Shown here: in pieces, positions 53,526-63,005 of the stretch
Position numbering within the stretch: position 1 is the first letter of the stretch
How the letters are laid out: every line of letters begins with the position of its first letter
NCBI GenBank assembly: GCA_039640505.1
Contig: CP046865.1
Span: forward strand, 372,001-436,000
Source: Rhodobacteraceae bacterium Araon29
GTDB lineage: Bacteria; Pseudomonadota; Alphaproteobacteria; Rhodobacterales; Rhodobacteraceae
Reading direction: 5' to 3'
DNA length: 64,000 nt
Notes under the pieces: model-generated
Told to the model about the DNA's origin: nothing
Database searches by the model: none
What the model saw: the letters and a program-made list of their open reading frames with translations, nothing else
Program-made: the position numbers and the translations under genes

Positions 53526-53993
53526 ATGGGATTAGGCTTTAAAAGAGCCATAGTTGTTGGACTTGCTGCTTTTGCTGTGGCCGTAGCCATATTCTCTGCA
53601 CAGATAGAATCTTGGGTTACTAAAGCTGTGCTAAATCAAGTTTCAAAATTTGACGAATATGCTGAGATGGAACTTTGCATTGCGGCGGTTGCAGAGCAAA
53701 TCGAAAATAGAAAACCAAACAAAAAATTACAAGAACTGCTTAAGAGTTGTGTTAAAAGTGAAATCTTAAAATGCGCAGACTCGGATCAATTTATCAAATG
53801 TTCCGATGATCTATCTCGCAAGTTTTCTCAATTGGGCAAAATTCATGGCCCAATCCATATGGATGAGAAAAACACAAGAGAATACAATGAGCATATATCA
53901 CTTTGCGCCTCTATGGAAAATGAAGAACTGATATCTCAGTGCATAACTACTGTTGAACTCGGAACGCTAACATTTCGTCTAGAAACAAATTAA
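53526..53993 (+). CDS. Membrane-anchored protein of unknown function (cargo gene 1)
   Basis: About 155 residues. It starts MGLGFKRAIVVGLAAFAVAVA with one N-terminal TM helix or uncleaved signal, followed by a helical, Cys-rich domain (six Cys: ELCIAAV, KSCVKSE, KCAD, KCSDD, LCASM, QCITT). It has a strong ggagg ribosome site. Paired Cys suggest a disulfide-stabilised periplasmic domain. No family is recognised. The gene is visibly more AT-rich than its flanks. It is the first of three genes between the two copies of the DJ-1 5' end. Confidence 0.72.
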   Translation: MGLGFKRAIVVGLAAFAVAVAIFSAQIESWVTKAVLNQVSKFDEYAEMELCIAAVAEQIENRKPNKKLQELLKSCVKSEILKCADSDQFIKCSDDLSRKFSQLGKIHGPIHMDEKNTREYNEHISLCASMENEELISQCITTVELGTLTFRLETN

Positions 53994-54097
53994 CTTTTTG
54001 AAAGGGTCATAAAATGAGTGGACTAAAAGACGCATTTCTCAGATCGAAATACAGTCTGGAACCACACAAAACGCCAAAAAACTGGCAGGAGGATGAG

Positions 54098-54922
54098 ATG
54101 AAACTAAAAACTAGTCGTGGGGCACGAAACTTCTTGATTGGATCGGTACTGTCTTTTGTTTGCGGCTTGGCATACGCTGATTCGCCATCTAACAACGGCG
54201 TTGAGAGTGCGGGGCAAACGCAAAATATCAGGAGTTTTTTCCTCCTAAACAACAACGATGTGCCAGCATTTTGGGGAAGTCCCGTTGTCTCCACTTATTT
54301 TGACGCAACCGAAAACTACGGTCAAATAATTGAAAAGTCCCGTGCTTTCGCCATGTTTTATGCGATGGCGTCACGAGTTGAAAGCGCACTTTCTGAACAC
54401 AGCGATTTGCCACCCACACTGGCATATGTAATAGCAGACCACCAGCTAAGCGACTACTATTTAGCGCAACCGCTGAGGGCAATTTTAGAACAAGAGTGGG
54501 AAGATACGCCGATCTTCAAAGCGTTACAAGAACCAGAGGTACGCTTAGAAACTGGTGGCATCGCTGACGGAACCGACTGCTCAGTTTTCGTGAGCGGAAC
54601 GCAACATGATGAATTTCCTGCACACTATGTATTGGAATCTGCGTTGATTGTAGCCAACTCAAACCTTTCAGAAAGCGAAATTTCTTTGTGTTTTCAAAAT
54701 AAAACAGTCTTAATTTTTGGAGCGGCTTCAAGCAATTTCGATTTTGATCGAGGTGTCGACCCTGACGTTCTCAAGGGAATCTATTTTAGTCTGGTGCCAA
54801 CTATGTTGGAGCTCGGAAGTGTTTGCCGAAAGTTTGAGTTTGCCAGTGCTTTGGACTGCGTAACGCGGTCATTGGATGAAAGATATGGGCACCTACTAAG
54901 CGTGCTTATAGAGCGTAAATAA
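54098..54922 (+). CDS. Exported protein of unknown function (cargo gene 2)
   Basis: About 274 residues with a signal peptide (MKLKTSRGARNFLIGSVLSF, likely cleavage after AYA). The mature part is about 245 residues of mixed alpha/beta with four Cys (DCSVFV, SLCFQN, VCRKFE, LDCVTR). ATG 54098 was chosen because an aggagg ribosome site lies 6-11 bases ahead; an in-frame ATG at 54014 would add 28 residues before the signal peptide. I do not recognise a family. It is in tandem with cargo gene 1 and the Gly-rich gene. Confidence 0.75.
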   Translation: MKLKTSRGARNFLIGSVLSFVCGLAYADSPSNNGVESAGQTQNIRSFFLLNNNDVPAFWGSPVVSTYFDATENYGQIIEKSRAFAMFYAMASRVESALSEHSDLPPTLAYVIADHQLSDYYLAQPLRAILEQEWEDTPIFKALQEPEVRLETGGIADGTDCSVFVSGTQHDEFPAHYVLESALIVANSNLSESEISLCFQNKTVLIFGAASSNFDFDRGVDPDVLKGIYFSLVPTMLELGSVCRKFEFASALDCVTRSLDERYGHLLSVLIERK

Positions 54923-54945
54923 CAGTAAATAGAGGGAGAATAAAC

Positions 54946-55446
54946 ATGGACAGAAATATTGACTGTGAATTGCCATCAGAAACCCATTTTGAAATAGGCC
55001 TATTCAATGCGACTAGTTTTGGCGGTGGTGGTGGTGGTTCGGGCGGTGGAGGCGGAGGTTCGTCGCCCACTACTGGATCGGGTCGCAATGGAACAAGCGG
55101 CCGGTTCGATGGCCAATCAGGAAATGAACAGAATGATCCTGTTTCTGCAAGCGCAAGCTTGACTTGCAGTGGAACATTTGGACCTGCTTCGGGAACTGCT
55201 GGTGGAGGCACCGAGAATGGTGGAAGTGGGAGTATATCAGGCGGCATGAGCACAGGAGCAGGGCAATTAAGAGGTACGGCAAATTTTTCTAGCGATGGTG
55301 TTCAAGGCGGAACAGGCTTATCCACGGGAGGCTCTTTTTATGCAGGTCCAGGCGTGGGCTTTGAGCAGAGTATCAATTCAGATGGAACAGCAGACACTAC
55401 AGTTTCTGCAGGCTTTGGTGCTAAGATTGAGGTAAACAGATTTTAG
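54946..55446 (+). CDS. Glycine-rich protein with poly-Gly tract (cargo gene 3)
   Basis: The 166-residue protein begins with a 27-residue acidic stretch (MDRNIDCELPSETHFEIGLF...), then a Gly tract (FGGGGGGSGGGGGGSS), then a Gly/Ser/Thr-rich body with two Cys. The last ~60 residues alternate hydrophobic and polar residues and end in Phe (FGAKIEVNRF), as outer-membrane beta-barrel ends do, but there is no signal peptide. A gggag site precedes the ATG. It is not the microcin B17 family: heterocyclase genes are absent. Role unknown. Confidence 0.72.
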   Translation: MDRNIDCELPSETHFEIGLFNATSFGGGGGGSGGGGGGSSPTTGSGRNGTSGRFDGQSGNEQNDPVSASASLTCSGTFGPASGTAGGGTENGGSGSISGGMSTGAGQLRGTANFSSDGVQGGTGLSTGGSFYAGPGVGFEQSINSDGTADTTVSAGFGAKIEVNRF

Positions 55447-55609
55447 ACTAGAAATATTTTTATGACTGGACTTCATCATGAAGCATATTGGCGCCCTTGT
55501 TTTTCCTAAGTTTGAGCTGTTGGACCTATGCGGTCCTTTGCAGATGTTTGGTTTGTTAAAAGAGGATTTCTCAATCTCTCTTGTTGCTGCTGACAAGGGG
55601 CCCGTTCCC
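55439..55609 (+). repeat. Right copy of the 171-base direct repeat
   Basis: Matches 53271-53441. It covers the upstream region and first 44 codons of the intact DJ-1/PfpI gene. The unit-to-unit distance is 2168 bases. The repeat brackets the three cargo genes. Confidence 0.9.
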
Positions 55610-56092
55610 AGTAACCAGCAGGTGGAAATTATCGCAAAGGACAGTTTTATAGATCATAAACCCTATGACATCTTATGTGTCCCGGGCGGGATGGGAACAC
55701 GCGATCAAGTTTCTAACCCAGACCTAATAGACTGGCTTAAACATTCGGCGCAGAAAGCCGAGTATGTTCTATCGGTCTGCACCGGTTCATCACTGCTTGC
55801 GCGCACGGGCGTTTTAGATGGTTTCAAAGCGACAACAAACAAGGCTGCCTTTGCATGGGTGCGCAGTCAGGGACCCAAGGTGAACTGGCAAGCCAAAGCG
55901 CGTTGGGTCGAAGATGGTAAGTTCTTTACCTCGTCAGGCGTTACCGCCGGAATGGATATGGCGCTGGGTTTTATCGCCCATTTGCACGGCGACGCCAAAG
56001 CCAAAGAGGTCGCTAAATGGAGCGAATACCAATGGCATGATGACCCAAACTGGGACCCCTTTGCCGCCATTCACGGGTTGGTCAAAGACTGA
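55478..56092 (+). CDS. DJ-1/PfpI family protein
   Basis: The 204-residue protein has the DJ-1/PfpI fold. The nucleophile Cys is in LSVCTGSSLLARTGVLDG (about residue 100), and KPYDILCVPGGMGTRDQ and FTSSGVTAGMDMALGFIAHLHGD are family blocks. The family includes amidase-like, isonitrile hydratase-like and stress proteins; a specific activity is not clear. Start ATG 55478 is shared with the truncated copy at 53310. It is the intact gene of the pair flanking the insert. Confidence 0.9.
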   Translation: MKHIGALVFPKFELLDLCGPLQMFGLLKEDFSISLVAADKGPVPSNQQVEIIAKDSFIDHKPYDILCVPGGMGTRDQVSNPDLIDWLKHSAQKAEYVLSVCTGSSLLARTGVLDGFKATTNKAAFAWVRSQGPKVNWQAKARWVEDGKFFTSSGVTAGMDMALGFIAHLHGDAKAKEVAKWSEYQWHDDPNWDPFAAIHGLVKD

Positions 56093-56222
56093 CAGGTGAT
56101 GGGTAAATATGGTCTTATGTAATGGTTTTATTTCAAGAAAATCCCACCACCGCGATACTGACGCAATACCGACGTGAAACAGATAGCTGTTTTTAGGGTT
56201 TTGCGGGGACTTCAAAAGGTCC

Positions 56223-57245
56223 TTAGGCCACAGTTTGCCACAGGCTGCCCGCCATAAAAGCCCCAATAATTCCATAGCCAAAATAGGCCGCAAATACTCT
56301 TGGCTTGACCAAAGCCCAGACCGCAATGGCCGCCGGTATACAGCTTACACCGCCGGCAATAACAAAGCTCATTGCGGCGCCTTGGCTCATCCCCTGGCTT
56401 AAAAGCGCATCTACAAGTGGCACGGCTGCATAGCCATTTAGATAGGCCGGCGCACCGACCAAAGCGCCCAAAGCAATGGGGCCAAAACCATCGCCGCCCA
56501 AGGCCCCTGCAATCCATTCTGCCGGAAGATATCGGATCATCAGGGCTTCAATCACGTAAGCAAGGCTAAGCCATTTGAACAAAAAGGCAGCATTTTCAAT
56601 CCCTGTTTTGCGGAAAACCGCGCGCCTTTCAGGCGTTTTCCAAAACTTCCAAACAGGCTTATCCTGAAACGGTGCAGTGACCTCGCAGCAGCTACCAACT
56701 TTGGGCTGCTCTCGCAAAGGGTTTGAAAAGACGGCACTTTTCGCAAAAACCATTGTAAGCGTTCCGCCAAAAAGCCCCAGCCCGACGGCAGCAACTGTCT
56801 TGGCAACAGCGAAATTCCAGCCAAGCGTTCCGCCGGTGATCAAAAACATCGCCGGGTCCATCAGCGGCGAGGCAAGCCAAAATGCCATCACCGCGCTGAG
56901 CGGCGCGCCAACGGCCAACAGCGCGGCAATAAACGGGATCACCTCGCAGGAGCAAAATGGCGATAGGCCGCCCAGCAGGGCAGCAAGACCGATCATTCTA
57001 ACTTGGCGCCCTTCGAAAGCCCGCGCCAGCAGATTTTCGGCGCCGCTTGCTTTAAGATAGGCCACTGCGAGAACTGCAAAAATAATAAACGGCGCGGTGT
57101 GCGCGAGCGCGCGCAATGCAAACCTTACTGTTGGAGCCAGTTGAGAGCTATCCAGCACTAAGAGCGTAAGCAGCAGTAAGCCCAATGCCGCGACCGCCTT
57201 GTCGATCTTGACGGGGAACTTATAGCTGGTTTTTTCCTCAGACAT
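56223..57245 (-). CDS. Permease of the ArsP/SO_0444 type (metal or metalloid efflux)
   Basis: About 340 residues with eight or more TM helices and the conserved PFCSCEVIPFIAALLAVGAPLSAVMAFWLASPLMDP motif and later GAPAYLNGYAAVPLVDALLSQGMSQGAAMSFVIAGG. A hydrophilic loop carries a CC pair (VGSCCEVT). The family (PF03773) includes exporters of organoarsenicals and other metals. ATG 57245 overlaps the ArsR stop, so the two are co-translated. The frame is open to 57326 but that part overlaps the regulator. Confidence 0.85.
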   Translation of the reverse strand: MSEEKTSYKFPVKIDKAVAALGLLLLTLLVLDSSQLAPTVRFALRALAHTAPFIIFAVLAVAYLKASGAENLLARAFEGRQVRMIGLAALLGGLSPFCSCEVIPFIAALLAVGAPLSAVMAFWLASPLMDPAMFLITGGTLGWNFAVAKTVAAVGLGLFGGTLTMVFAKSAVFSNPLREQPKVGSCCEVTAPFQDKPVWKFWKTPERRAVFRKTGIENAAFLFKWLSLAYVIEALMIRYLPAEWIAGALGGDGFGPIALGALVGAPAYLNGYAAVPLVDALLSQGMSQGAAMSFVIAGGVSCIPAAIAVWALVKPRVFAAYFGYGIIGAFMAGSLWQTVA

Positions 57246-57582
57246 CAGAGCGCCCCTGGCAGGAGCTATCACTATCTGCGCAGCATTCCAGCATGAGAAA
57301 ATCACTGAGTGATTTAATTTGATCATAAGCCACAGCGGCGCAAATTATTGATCTTCCTCGTTTATCTTGTGTTACCAAGTTTGCTTGAGCAAGAATTTTG
57401 ACATGATGGGTTAAGGTTGATCCGGTCACTCCAGACCTTTCGCCTAACTCTCCAATGCTAAGGCCTTCCGGCCCCGCCCGTACCAGAACTTTGAGAACGG
57501 CAAGCCGCTGTTCTGATCCTAATGCCGCAAAAGACGAAGCAGCCACTTCAATTGGAAGTTTATTTTGATTGAATATTTTCAT
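57238..57582 (-). CDS. ArsR-family metal-responsive repressor
   Basis: The 114-residue winged-helix protein has GSEQRLAVLKVLVRAGPEGLSIGELGERSGVTGSTLTHHVKILAQANLVTQDKRGRSI. The C-terminus carries a CC pair and a further Cys (LECCADSDSSCQG), which may bind As(III), Sb(III) or another thiophilic metal. It shares an operon with the ArsP-like permease, whose start overlaps its stop, and probably represses both. Confidence 0.9.
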   Translation of the reverse strand: MKIFNQNKLPIEVAASSFAALGSEQRLAVLKVLVRAGPEGLSIGELGERSGVTGSTLTHHVKILAQANLVTQDKRGRSIICAAVAYDQIKSLSDFLMLECCADSDSSCQGRSDV

Positions 57583-57678
57583 AATTCTAGTATTATAGAA
57601 ATGAAAGGCCGTGTCAAGATATTTCTAGAATATTCGAAATATATTTGTCGATGACCAAGAAGGACTTATATTGAGCCT

Positions 57679-58275
57679 ATGACCGAATTCGCCAACAAGT
57701 TTATCTTTAGGGATTTGAAAGCCTGTACACTTTGTTCAGATCGGTTTGCCAATACCGCAACCGCGCATTCCCCAAGACCAGTGTTTCAAGGGGCAAGTTC
57801 AGCGCGCATTTTGCTTGCCGGACAAGCCCCCGGAATGCGGGTGCATGTAAGCGGCAAGCCATTCACAGATGCCTCTGGGGACCGTTTGCGCGATTGGATG
57901 GGCATTGAAGAAGTGGTGTTCTACGATCCTGAGCGCATTGCGATCATGCCAATGGCATTTTGCTTTCCAGGCTATGATGAAAAGGGCTCTGACTTGCCGC
58001 CTCCTCGCCTTTGCGCTGATGTTTGGAGACAGAAAATGTTGGCGCAGTTTCCAAATGTTTCTTTGGTAATAGCAATTGGAGGCTACGCCCAAAAATGGCA
58101 TTTGCAAAAACGGCAAACTGTTTCCGAAGTGATGCGCCAATGGCGCGATTACCTACCTGACGTTTTGCCCTTGCCCCACCCTTCTTGGCGCAATACTTCT
58201 TGGTTAAAGAAAAACCCTTGGTTTGAAGAAGAGTTGATACCAGTGCTACGGGAAAAAGTTCGAGCTTATTTGTAA
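57679..58275 (+). CDS. Uracil-DNA glycosylase family protein
   Basis: The 198-residue protein fits the UDG superfamily (UdgX/family 4-5-like). It has LLAGQAPGMRVHVSGKPFTDASGDRLRDWMGI near the N-terminus, VIAIGGYAQKWHL and the LPLPHPSWRNTSWLKKNPWF substrate loop. An N-terminal Cys pair (ACTLC) is present, but the full Fe-S set is not clear. It should remove uracil or a related lesion from DNA. The next gene (SseB family) starts inside its stop (TAATG). Confidence 0.85.
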   Translation: MTEFANKFIFRDLKACTLCSDRFANTATAHSPRPVFQGASSARILLAGQAPGMRVHVSGKPFTDASGDRLRDWMGIEEVVFYDPERIAIMPMAFCFPGYDEKGSDLPPPRLCADVWRQKMLAQFPNVSLVIAIGGYAQKWHLQKRQTVSEVMRQWRDYLPDVLPLPHPSWRNTSWLKKNPWFEEELIPVLREKVRAYL

Positions 58276-59066
58276 TGGATCCAAAGACACCTATAGATCG
58301 GGCCTATGCGGAAATGCAGGCTGCTCCAGACGACGACGCAAAAAGGCTTCGGTTCTTTGAGCGTGTGGCGGATTCCGAATTATTTCTATTGCTTAGCAAA
58401 GAGCCTGAGGGAAATGATATCTTGCCTGAAGTATTTGCGCCTGAAGGAGGCGAGGTTGTTCTTGCTTTTGATACAGAAGATCGTCTTGTAGATTTTACTG
58501 GAAAGCCCTCTCCCTATGTAGCTTTGTCTGGCCGCTCACTCGTACAAATGCTTTGCAAAAAAGAGTTGGGTTTGGGGTTGAATTTGGGTATTTCCTCCTC
58601 GGACATCCTATTGACAAACGAAGCTCTGAACTGGCTTGCATCCATCCTTGATCAGAGCCCGGATGAAATAAAAGCCAAGCCTGTTGCTTTCAACACCCCC
58701 AAAAATATACCTGAAATACTCCTTGCGGCATTAGATGCAAAGCTTGTCAGCGTTGTGGGTATGGTAGAGCAGGTCTGGTTGACAGGCGTCACCTATGACG
58801 ATGGGCAGATGGGGCATATTTTGGGGTTTGTCGGGGCTAAGGAAGAAGCTGAGAAGGCTTTGGCTAAAGCAGCACACGAAGCTCTTACATTTTCGGGTCT
58901 AGAAGCCGGGACACTTGATGTGGGTTTTTTTGACCCCAACGAGCCAACAGTCGCTGCCATCGCTCGGTACGGCATTTCTTTTGAGCTTCCGCAAAAGCCC
59001 AAACAGGGCCTTAATCCACCTAAAGCGCCAGGTAGTGATCCTAATTTTCCACCCAAGCTAAAATAA
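58275..59066 (+). CDS. SseB family protein
   Basis: The 263-residue protein matches the SseB N-terminal family, with LFLLLSKEPEGNDILPEVFAPEGGEVVLAFDTEDRLVDFTG. The C-terminal half includes the serine sensitivity enhancer-type DPNEPTVAAIARYGISFELP stretch. The function is poorly known. It is translationally coupled to the glycosylase gene. Confidence 0.8.
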   Translation: MDPKTPIDRAYAEMQAAPDDDAKRLRFFERVADSELFLLLSKEPEGNDILPEVFAPEGGEVVLAFDTEDRLVDFTGKPSPYVALSGRSLVQMLCKKELGLGLNLGISSSDILLTNEALNWLASILDQSPDEIKAKPVAFNTPKNIPEILLAALDAKLVSVVGMVEQVWLTGVTYDDGQMGHILGFVGAKEEAEKALAKAAHEALTFSGLEAGTLDVGFFDPNEPTVAAIARYGISFELPQKPKQGLNPPKAPGSDPNFPPKLK

Positions 59067-59117
59067 TCATTGCGCATTAGCACTTTCAGGTCACAATCCA
59101 CGAAAGTGGAGATGATG

Positions 59118-60317
59118 ATGTTTCAAGTAAACCCCAAACGATTTCTAAAATCCTTGCACCAACTGCGAGAATTTGGTTCTTCGGGAGTGGGCAAAGGGGT
59201 TGTGCGTCCGGCTTTTAGTCCCCAAGACATCGCCGCACGTGATTGGATTGCACAGCAAATGCAAAGCGCAGGCTTGGATGCGCGGTTTGATCCGGTTGGA
59301 AATCTTTTTGGTCTTGCGCCTGAAAAAAGCCTTTTGCTGGGATCCCATACAGATAGCCAGCCAGAAGGCGGCTGGCTGGATGGCGCTTTGGGGGTTATGG
59401 CCGCGCTTGAAATCGCTAGGGCGAGTAAAGAGCAGGGTGGACCGCCAGTTTCGGTGGTCAATTTTCAAGACGAAGAGGGGCGCTTTGGTGTGACAACTGG
59501 CAGCGCGGTTTGGAGCGGCCAGCTTTCTTTGGAAAGCGCTGACCAACTTGTTGACCGGACTGGCATAAGCTTTTCTGACGCGCGCAAAACACTTGGGGAT
59601 CGTTGTGGTGACTTTATCGATCCGCGCCATTTCAATGGATTTGTAGAAATGCATATCGAGCAAGGCCCGAGTTTAGATCGGGCATGGCAAAAAATTGGCG
59701 TGGTTACAGATATTGTTGGAATTCGGGACCTAAACATAACCTTCTGCGGGGCTCAAAACCACGCAGGCACCACCCCAATGGACGTACGGCAAGATGCATT
59801 TCAGGCGCTAGCCAAATTTAACCAACTGCTCAACGACCGTTTTAGAAATATAGTCACCCCTCAAACTGTTTGGACCATTGGGCATGTTGCCTTGCATCCA
59901 AATGCTGCCTCAATCGTTCCTGGCAGTGTTATGTTTTCGATGCAATGGAGAGATGGTGATGCGCATCGTTTACAGCAAATGGAAAATGTTGTTCGTGACA
60001 CTGCCAGCGAAATTGCAAGAGATCAAAAAATGGCACTGTCTTTTGGAACACTACGCGGACTTGATCCGGTTAAAATGGATGAAAAACTGCAGCAGGCATT
60101 AAAAGCAAGTGCAGGTGAAATAACTCCAAATGCATGGCGTAGTATGGTGTCTGGCGCTTTGCATGATGCGACAAATGTTGCCGAGCTTATGCCTACAGCA
60201 ATGCTTTTTGTCCCTTCCATTAATGGGGTTAGCCATGACTTTTCTGAAGACACAGCAGAAGATGATCTGGTCACGGGTCTTAGGGTGTTAGCAAGGGCTG
60301 TTGATCAACGAACTTAA
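59118..60317 (+). CDS. M20 family amidohydrolase (hydantoinase/carbamoylase/allantoate type)
   Basis: About 400 residues, a Zn peptidase-like hydrolase that removes carbamoyl groups. Metal ligands are in [21 protein letters not shown] and [17 protein letters not shown], then [11 protein letters not shown]; the His in [18 protein letters not shown] is also typical. Candidate substrates are N-carbamoyl amino acids or allantoate. Three ATGs in a row (59112, 59115, 59118) are possible starts; the third has the best spacing to ggag. It stands after the SseB gene. Confidence 0.87.
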   Translation: MFQVNPKRFLKSLHQLREFGSSGVGKGVVRPAFSPQDIAARDWIAQQMQSAGLDARFDPVGNLFGLAPEKSLLLGSHTDSQPEGGWLDGALGVMAALEIARASKEQGGPPVSVVNFQDEEGRFGVTTGSAVWSGQLSLESADQLVDRTGISFSDARKTLGDRCGDFIDPRHFNGFVEMHIEQGPSLDRAWQKIGVVTDIVGIRDLNITFCGAQNHAGTTPMDVRQDAFQALAKFNQLLNDRFRNIVTPQTVWTIGHVALHPNAASIVPGSVMFSMQWRDGDAHRLQQMENVVRDTASEIARDQKMALSFGTLRGLDPVKMDEKLQQALKASAGEITPNAWRSMVSGALHDATNVAELMPTAMLFVPSINGVSHDFSEDTAEDDLVTGLRVLARAVDQRT

Positions 60318-60387
60318 AATAATTTTTGCGTTGAAAGCTGCAAAGTGCGGCATCCATTCAAACGCTAACGCAAAATCAGTGCAAGGC

Positions 60388-61092
60388 CTATCTTTCCCAA
60401 CGGACATCTCCAAGAAATATATATCCGGCACCATAGATTGTTTTGATAAGCTGTGGGTTTTTGGGATCTTCATTCAGCTTGGTGCGTAATCTGGAAATTC
60501 GAACATCCATTGCACGATCAAAACTTTCACCTGCGGCGCCGCCAAGAGTTTCTTGCATATGAGCACGACTTATCAATCGCTTTGGGCTTTCTAAAAATAA
60601 ACGGAGTACTTCACCTTCTGCATGAGAAAATGGGGTTTCTTGTCCGCTATCATTTTCAAGCATATAACGATCAAAATGCGCAATCCAACCTTCAAACCGG
60701 GCGGTAGTGCTGGCGGTATTGGCTGATTTGTCTTTGCGCAGCCTTGCACGTATGCGGGCCACGACTTCACTGGGGTCAAAGGGTTTAATGATATAATCAT
60801 CAGCTCCCAGTTCTAGGCCCGTCACCCGATCTTGGACCTGCGCACGACCTGAAATAATAATTACGATTGCACCCTGCTCTAATGCCAATTGGTGCACTAG
60901 TGTCAGCCCATCTCGGTCAGGAAGACCAAGATCAACAAGGCACACATCCGGTGTCGCTGTTCTTAATGATGCTTCAAATTCTGTAGCGCGAGCAAAGGCC
61001 ATGGTTCTAAATCCCGCTTCGTTTAGCGCACTCGCAAGCATTGAGCGGATTGCGGGCTCATCATCCAAAATTGTCACCAGTGGTTCAGTCAT
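60388..61092 (-). CDS. OmpR-type response regulator
   Basis: The 234-residue protein has a receiver domain (ILDDEPAIRSML, phospho-acceptor Asp in VCLVDLGLPD, Lys in DDYIIKPF) and a C-terminal winged-helix DNA-binding domain (LRLFLESPKRLISRAHMQETL, RISRLRTKL, IKTIYGAGYIF). It overlaps the histidine kinase gene by ATGA, so the two form a two-component system. Confidence 0.92.
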   Translation of the reverse strand: MTEPLVTILDDEPAIRSMLASALNEAGFRTMAFARATEFEASLRTATPDVCLVDLGLPDRDGLTLVHQLALEQGAIVIIISGRAQVQDRVTGLELGADDYIIKPFDPSEVVARIRARLRKDKSANTASTTARFEGWIAHFDRYMLENDSGQETPFSHAEGEVLRLFLESPKRLISRAHMQETLGGAAGESFDRAMDVRISRLRTKLNEDPKNPQLIKTIYGAGYIFLGDVRWER

Positions 61093-63005
61093 AAAGCGTG
61101 CCCGTTTTGTAAAATAAGTTTCAAGGTGGTGGCATCAAAGGGTTTCGGCAAGACCGTTCCTAGGCGCAAGGCATCTTGATGCAAATTATCTAATGCAGGG
61201 AGAGAGGTCATAAAGATTATAGGCGGTGCAGAACTGCTAAGATTGGTGGCCAGATCAACGCCTGTTTCTTGTCCTTCTAACCGCAGGTCGCACAAAATGA
61301 GTGATATTTCTGGCAGGCCTTTTATCAGGCTTTGTGCTTCTATGGCTGAATTTGCCTCTACGACTGCATGGCCTAACTCTGTGAGCATTAATCTGACATT
61401 GTCACGTAGGGCTGGATTGTCTTCAACCAAAAGAATCAAACCGGGTTTAGTCAGTTCAATCACATCGCGTTGAGGCAACCGCAGGACAACGCGTGCACCT
61501 GCATAGTTATTGTTCAAAATAACCTCACCACCTGACAGTTTGGCCATATCATAAACCATCGATAACCCAAGGCCGGTGCCTTCTGTACCTTTGGTGGTGT
61601 AAAATGGGTTCATTGCATTTTTTAGCGCATCTTGTGAAAATCCAGGCCCAGTGTCTGTAACAGTAAACTCAATCCATGTGTTTTTAATCTCTTGAGAACT
61701 GAGAGTTATTTTACCGCTACCTGCCAGTGCATCCCGGGCGTTGAGAATTAGGTTAAGTAAAGAATCCTGCAACATTCCGTTGTCCAAAAGGTAATTTTCG
61801 CTCGGCATGTCATTTTTGATAACCAGTTCAATATTTTGTGGAAGCGCTGACCTTGCTAGACTTGTTAGACGCTCAAAAAGAGTTGGAATATGAGTATCTT
61901 CTGGATTCAACTTTCGAGTGTCGGTCATATCTGCAATTGTATTAAGTAACGCTCCTCCGCGCGCAGCAGCATCCTTTGTCGCATCAATTAAATATTGAGC
62001 GTCTGGGTGCAAATCTAGTGTATCAAGACGGCTTTGCGCACCCATTATGATGGTCAGCAAATTGGAAAAATCATGAGCTAAGCCATTTGTTAGTTGGGCT
62101 GCCATTTGGCGTTTGCTTGCTTGTTGAAGGGCTGATCTAGCCTGTGTTTCTTCGGTAACATCCATAGATAAAATGTAGACCCCAACAATTTTACTATTTT
62201 TTTCGTCTGGGGTTAATGCGGTCCGAATGCGCCGAGAGCTAAGATTGTCATTAAATTCGAAAACATTTGCTTCGCCCTGAAAAGCACGATTGAGTTTGCT
62301 CTTAAGTTGAGCATAGGCCTGTGCCCCAAGCGTTTCTGCAACGGTTCTTCCAATTATATCAGAGGGTCTTTCCGGCATCACAGAAGATAGCTTTCTGTTG
62401 GAATATGTATAGCGGCGGTCAAGATCTACATGCGCGATATGAGCTGGCATCATTTCAGTTGTTAGCCGCGTGCGTGCTTCGATCGCGGTTAATTCGCGCT
62501 TTGCTTGCTCAAGGGCTGCATTCGTGGCCTCTAGCTGACGGTTTTTTGTAGCCAGTTCTTCCGCATAGGATAATAATTGACCAGAGAGCTCTTCAGAATG
62601 GCCGCGCAGCATGTTTTCCTGACGTTTGATCCTGGTTATATCGGTGTAAACTGTGACCCACCCCCCTTGTGAAAGTGGTGCGCCCTCGACGCTGATGATC
62701 TGACCATTGGCCCTAACGCGTTCGACATAATGCGGCTCAAAAGCACGGGCTGTATCAATTTTTTCTTGAACAAATTTAGCTATGTCCCCGACATTGCCAT
62801 ATTCGCCATGCTCAACCAAATGTTGGATTGTATCTTTGAATTTGGCCCCCCGCGTTAAAAGATGCGAAGGTAAGTCAAACATCTCTCCAAACCGGCGATT
62901 GCAAACAACCAATTGAAGTTTGTCATCATAAATAGACATAGCTTGTTGAATCAAGTTCAAACCCGCTCTCGTCATTGCAGCTGTATTGCCGATGTCAGTG
63001 TCCAT
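61089..63005 (-). CDS. Hybrid histidine kinase with PAS domains
   Basis: The 638-residue kinase has a PAS_7-like domain at the N-terminus (GLNLIQQAMSIYDDKLQLVVCNRRFGEMFDLP), a coiled region at about 130-190, a second PAS (about 195-300), an H-box GLAHDFSNLLTIIMGAQ with the phospho His, an ATPase domain (NLILNARDAL, DTGPGFSQDAL, GTGLGLSMV) and a C-terminal receiver (ILLVEDNPALRDNVRLML). No transmembrane helix is seen, so the sensor is cytoplasmic and binds an unknown signal through PAS. It pairs with the OmpR-type regulator. Confidence 0.9.
   Translation of the reverse strand: MDTDIGNTAAMTRAGLNLIQQAMSIYDDKLQLVVCNRRFGEMFDLPSHLLTRGAKFKDTIQHLVEHGEYGNVGDIAKFVQEKIDTARAFEPHYVERVRANGQIISVEGAPLSQGGWVTVYTDITRIKRQENMLRGHSEELSGQLLSYAEELATKNRQLEATNAALEQAKRELTAIEARTRLTTEMMPAHIAHVDLDRRYTYSNRKLSSVMPERPSDIIGRTVAETLGAQAYAQLKSKLNRAFQGEANVFEFNDNLSSRRIRTALTPDEKNSKIVGVYILSMDVTEETQARSALQQASKRQMAAQLTNGLAHDFSNLLTIIMGAQSRLDTLDLHPDAQYLIDATKDAAARGGALLNTIADMTDTRKLNPEDTHIPTLFERLTSLARSALPQNIELVIKNDMPSENYLLDNGMLQDSLLNLILNARDALAGSGKITLSSQEIKNTWIEFTVTDTGPGFSQDALKNAMNPFYTTKGTEGTGLGLSMVYDMAKLSGGEVILNNNYAGARVVLRLPQRDVIELTKPGLILLVEDNPALRDNVRLMLTELGHAVVEANSAIEAQSLIKGLPEISLILCDLRLEGQETGVDLATNLSSSAPPIIFMTSLPALDNLHQDALRLGTVLPKPFDATTLKLILQNGHAL

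Noticed and set aside
54946-55446. Microcin B17-like precursor
   Set aside because: The poly-Gly tract is similar, but Cys/Ser pairs for heterocycles and the McbBCD enzymes are missing.
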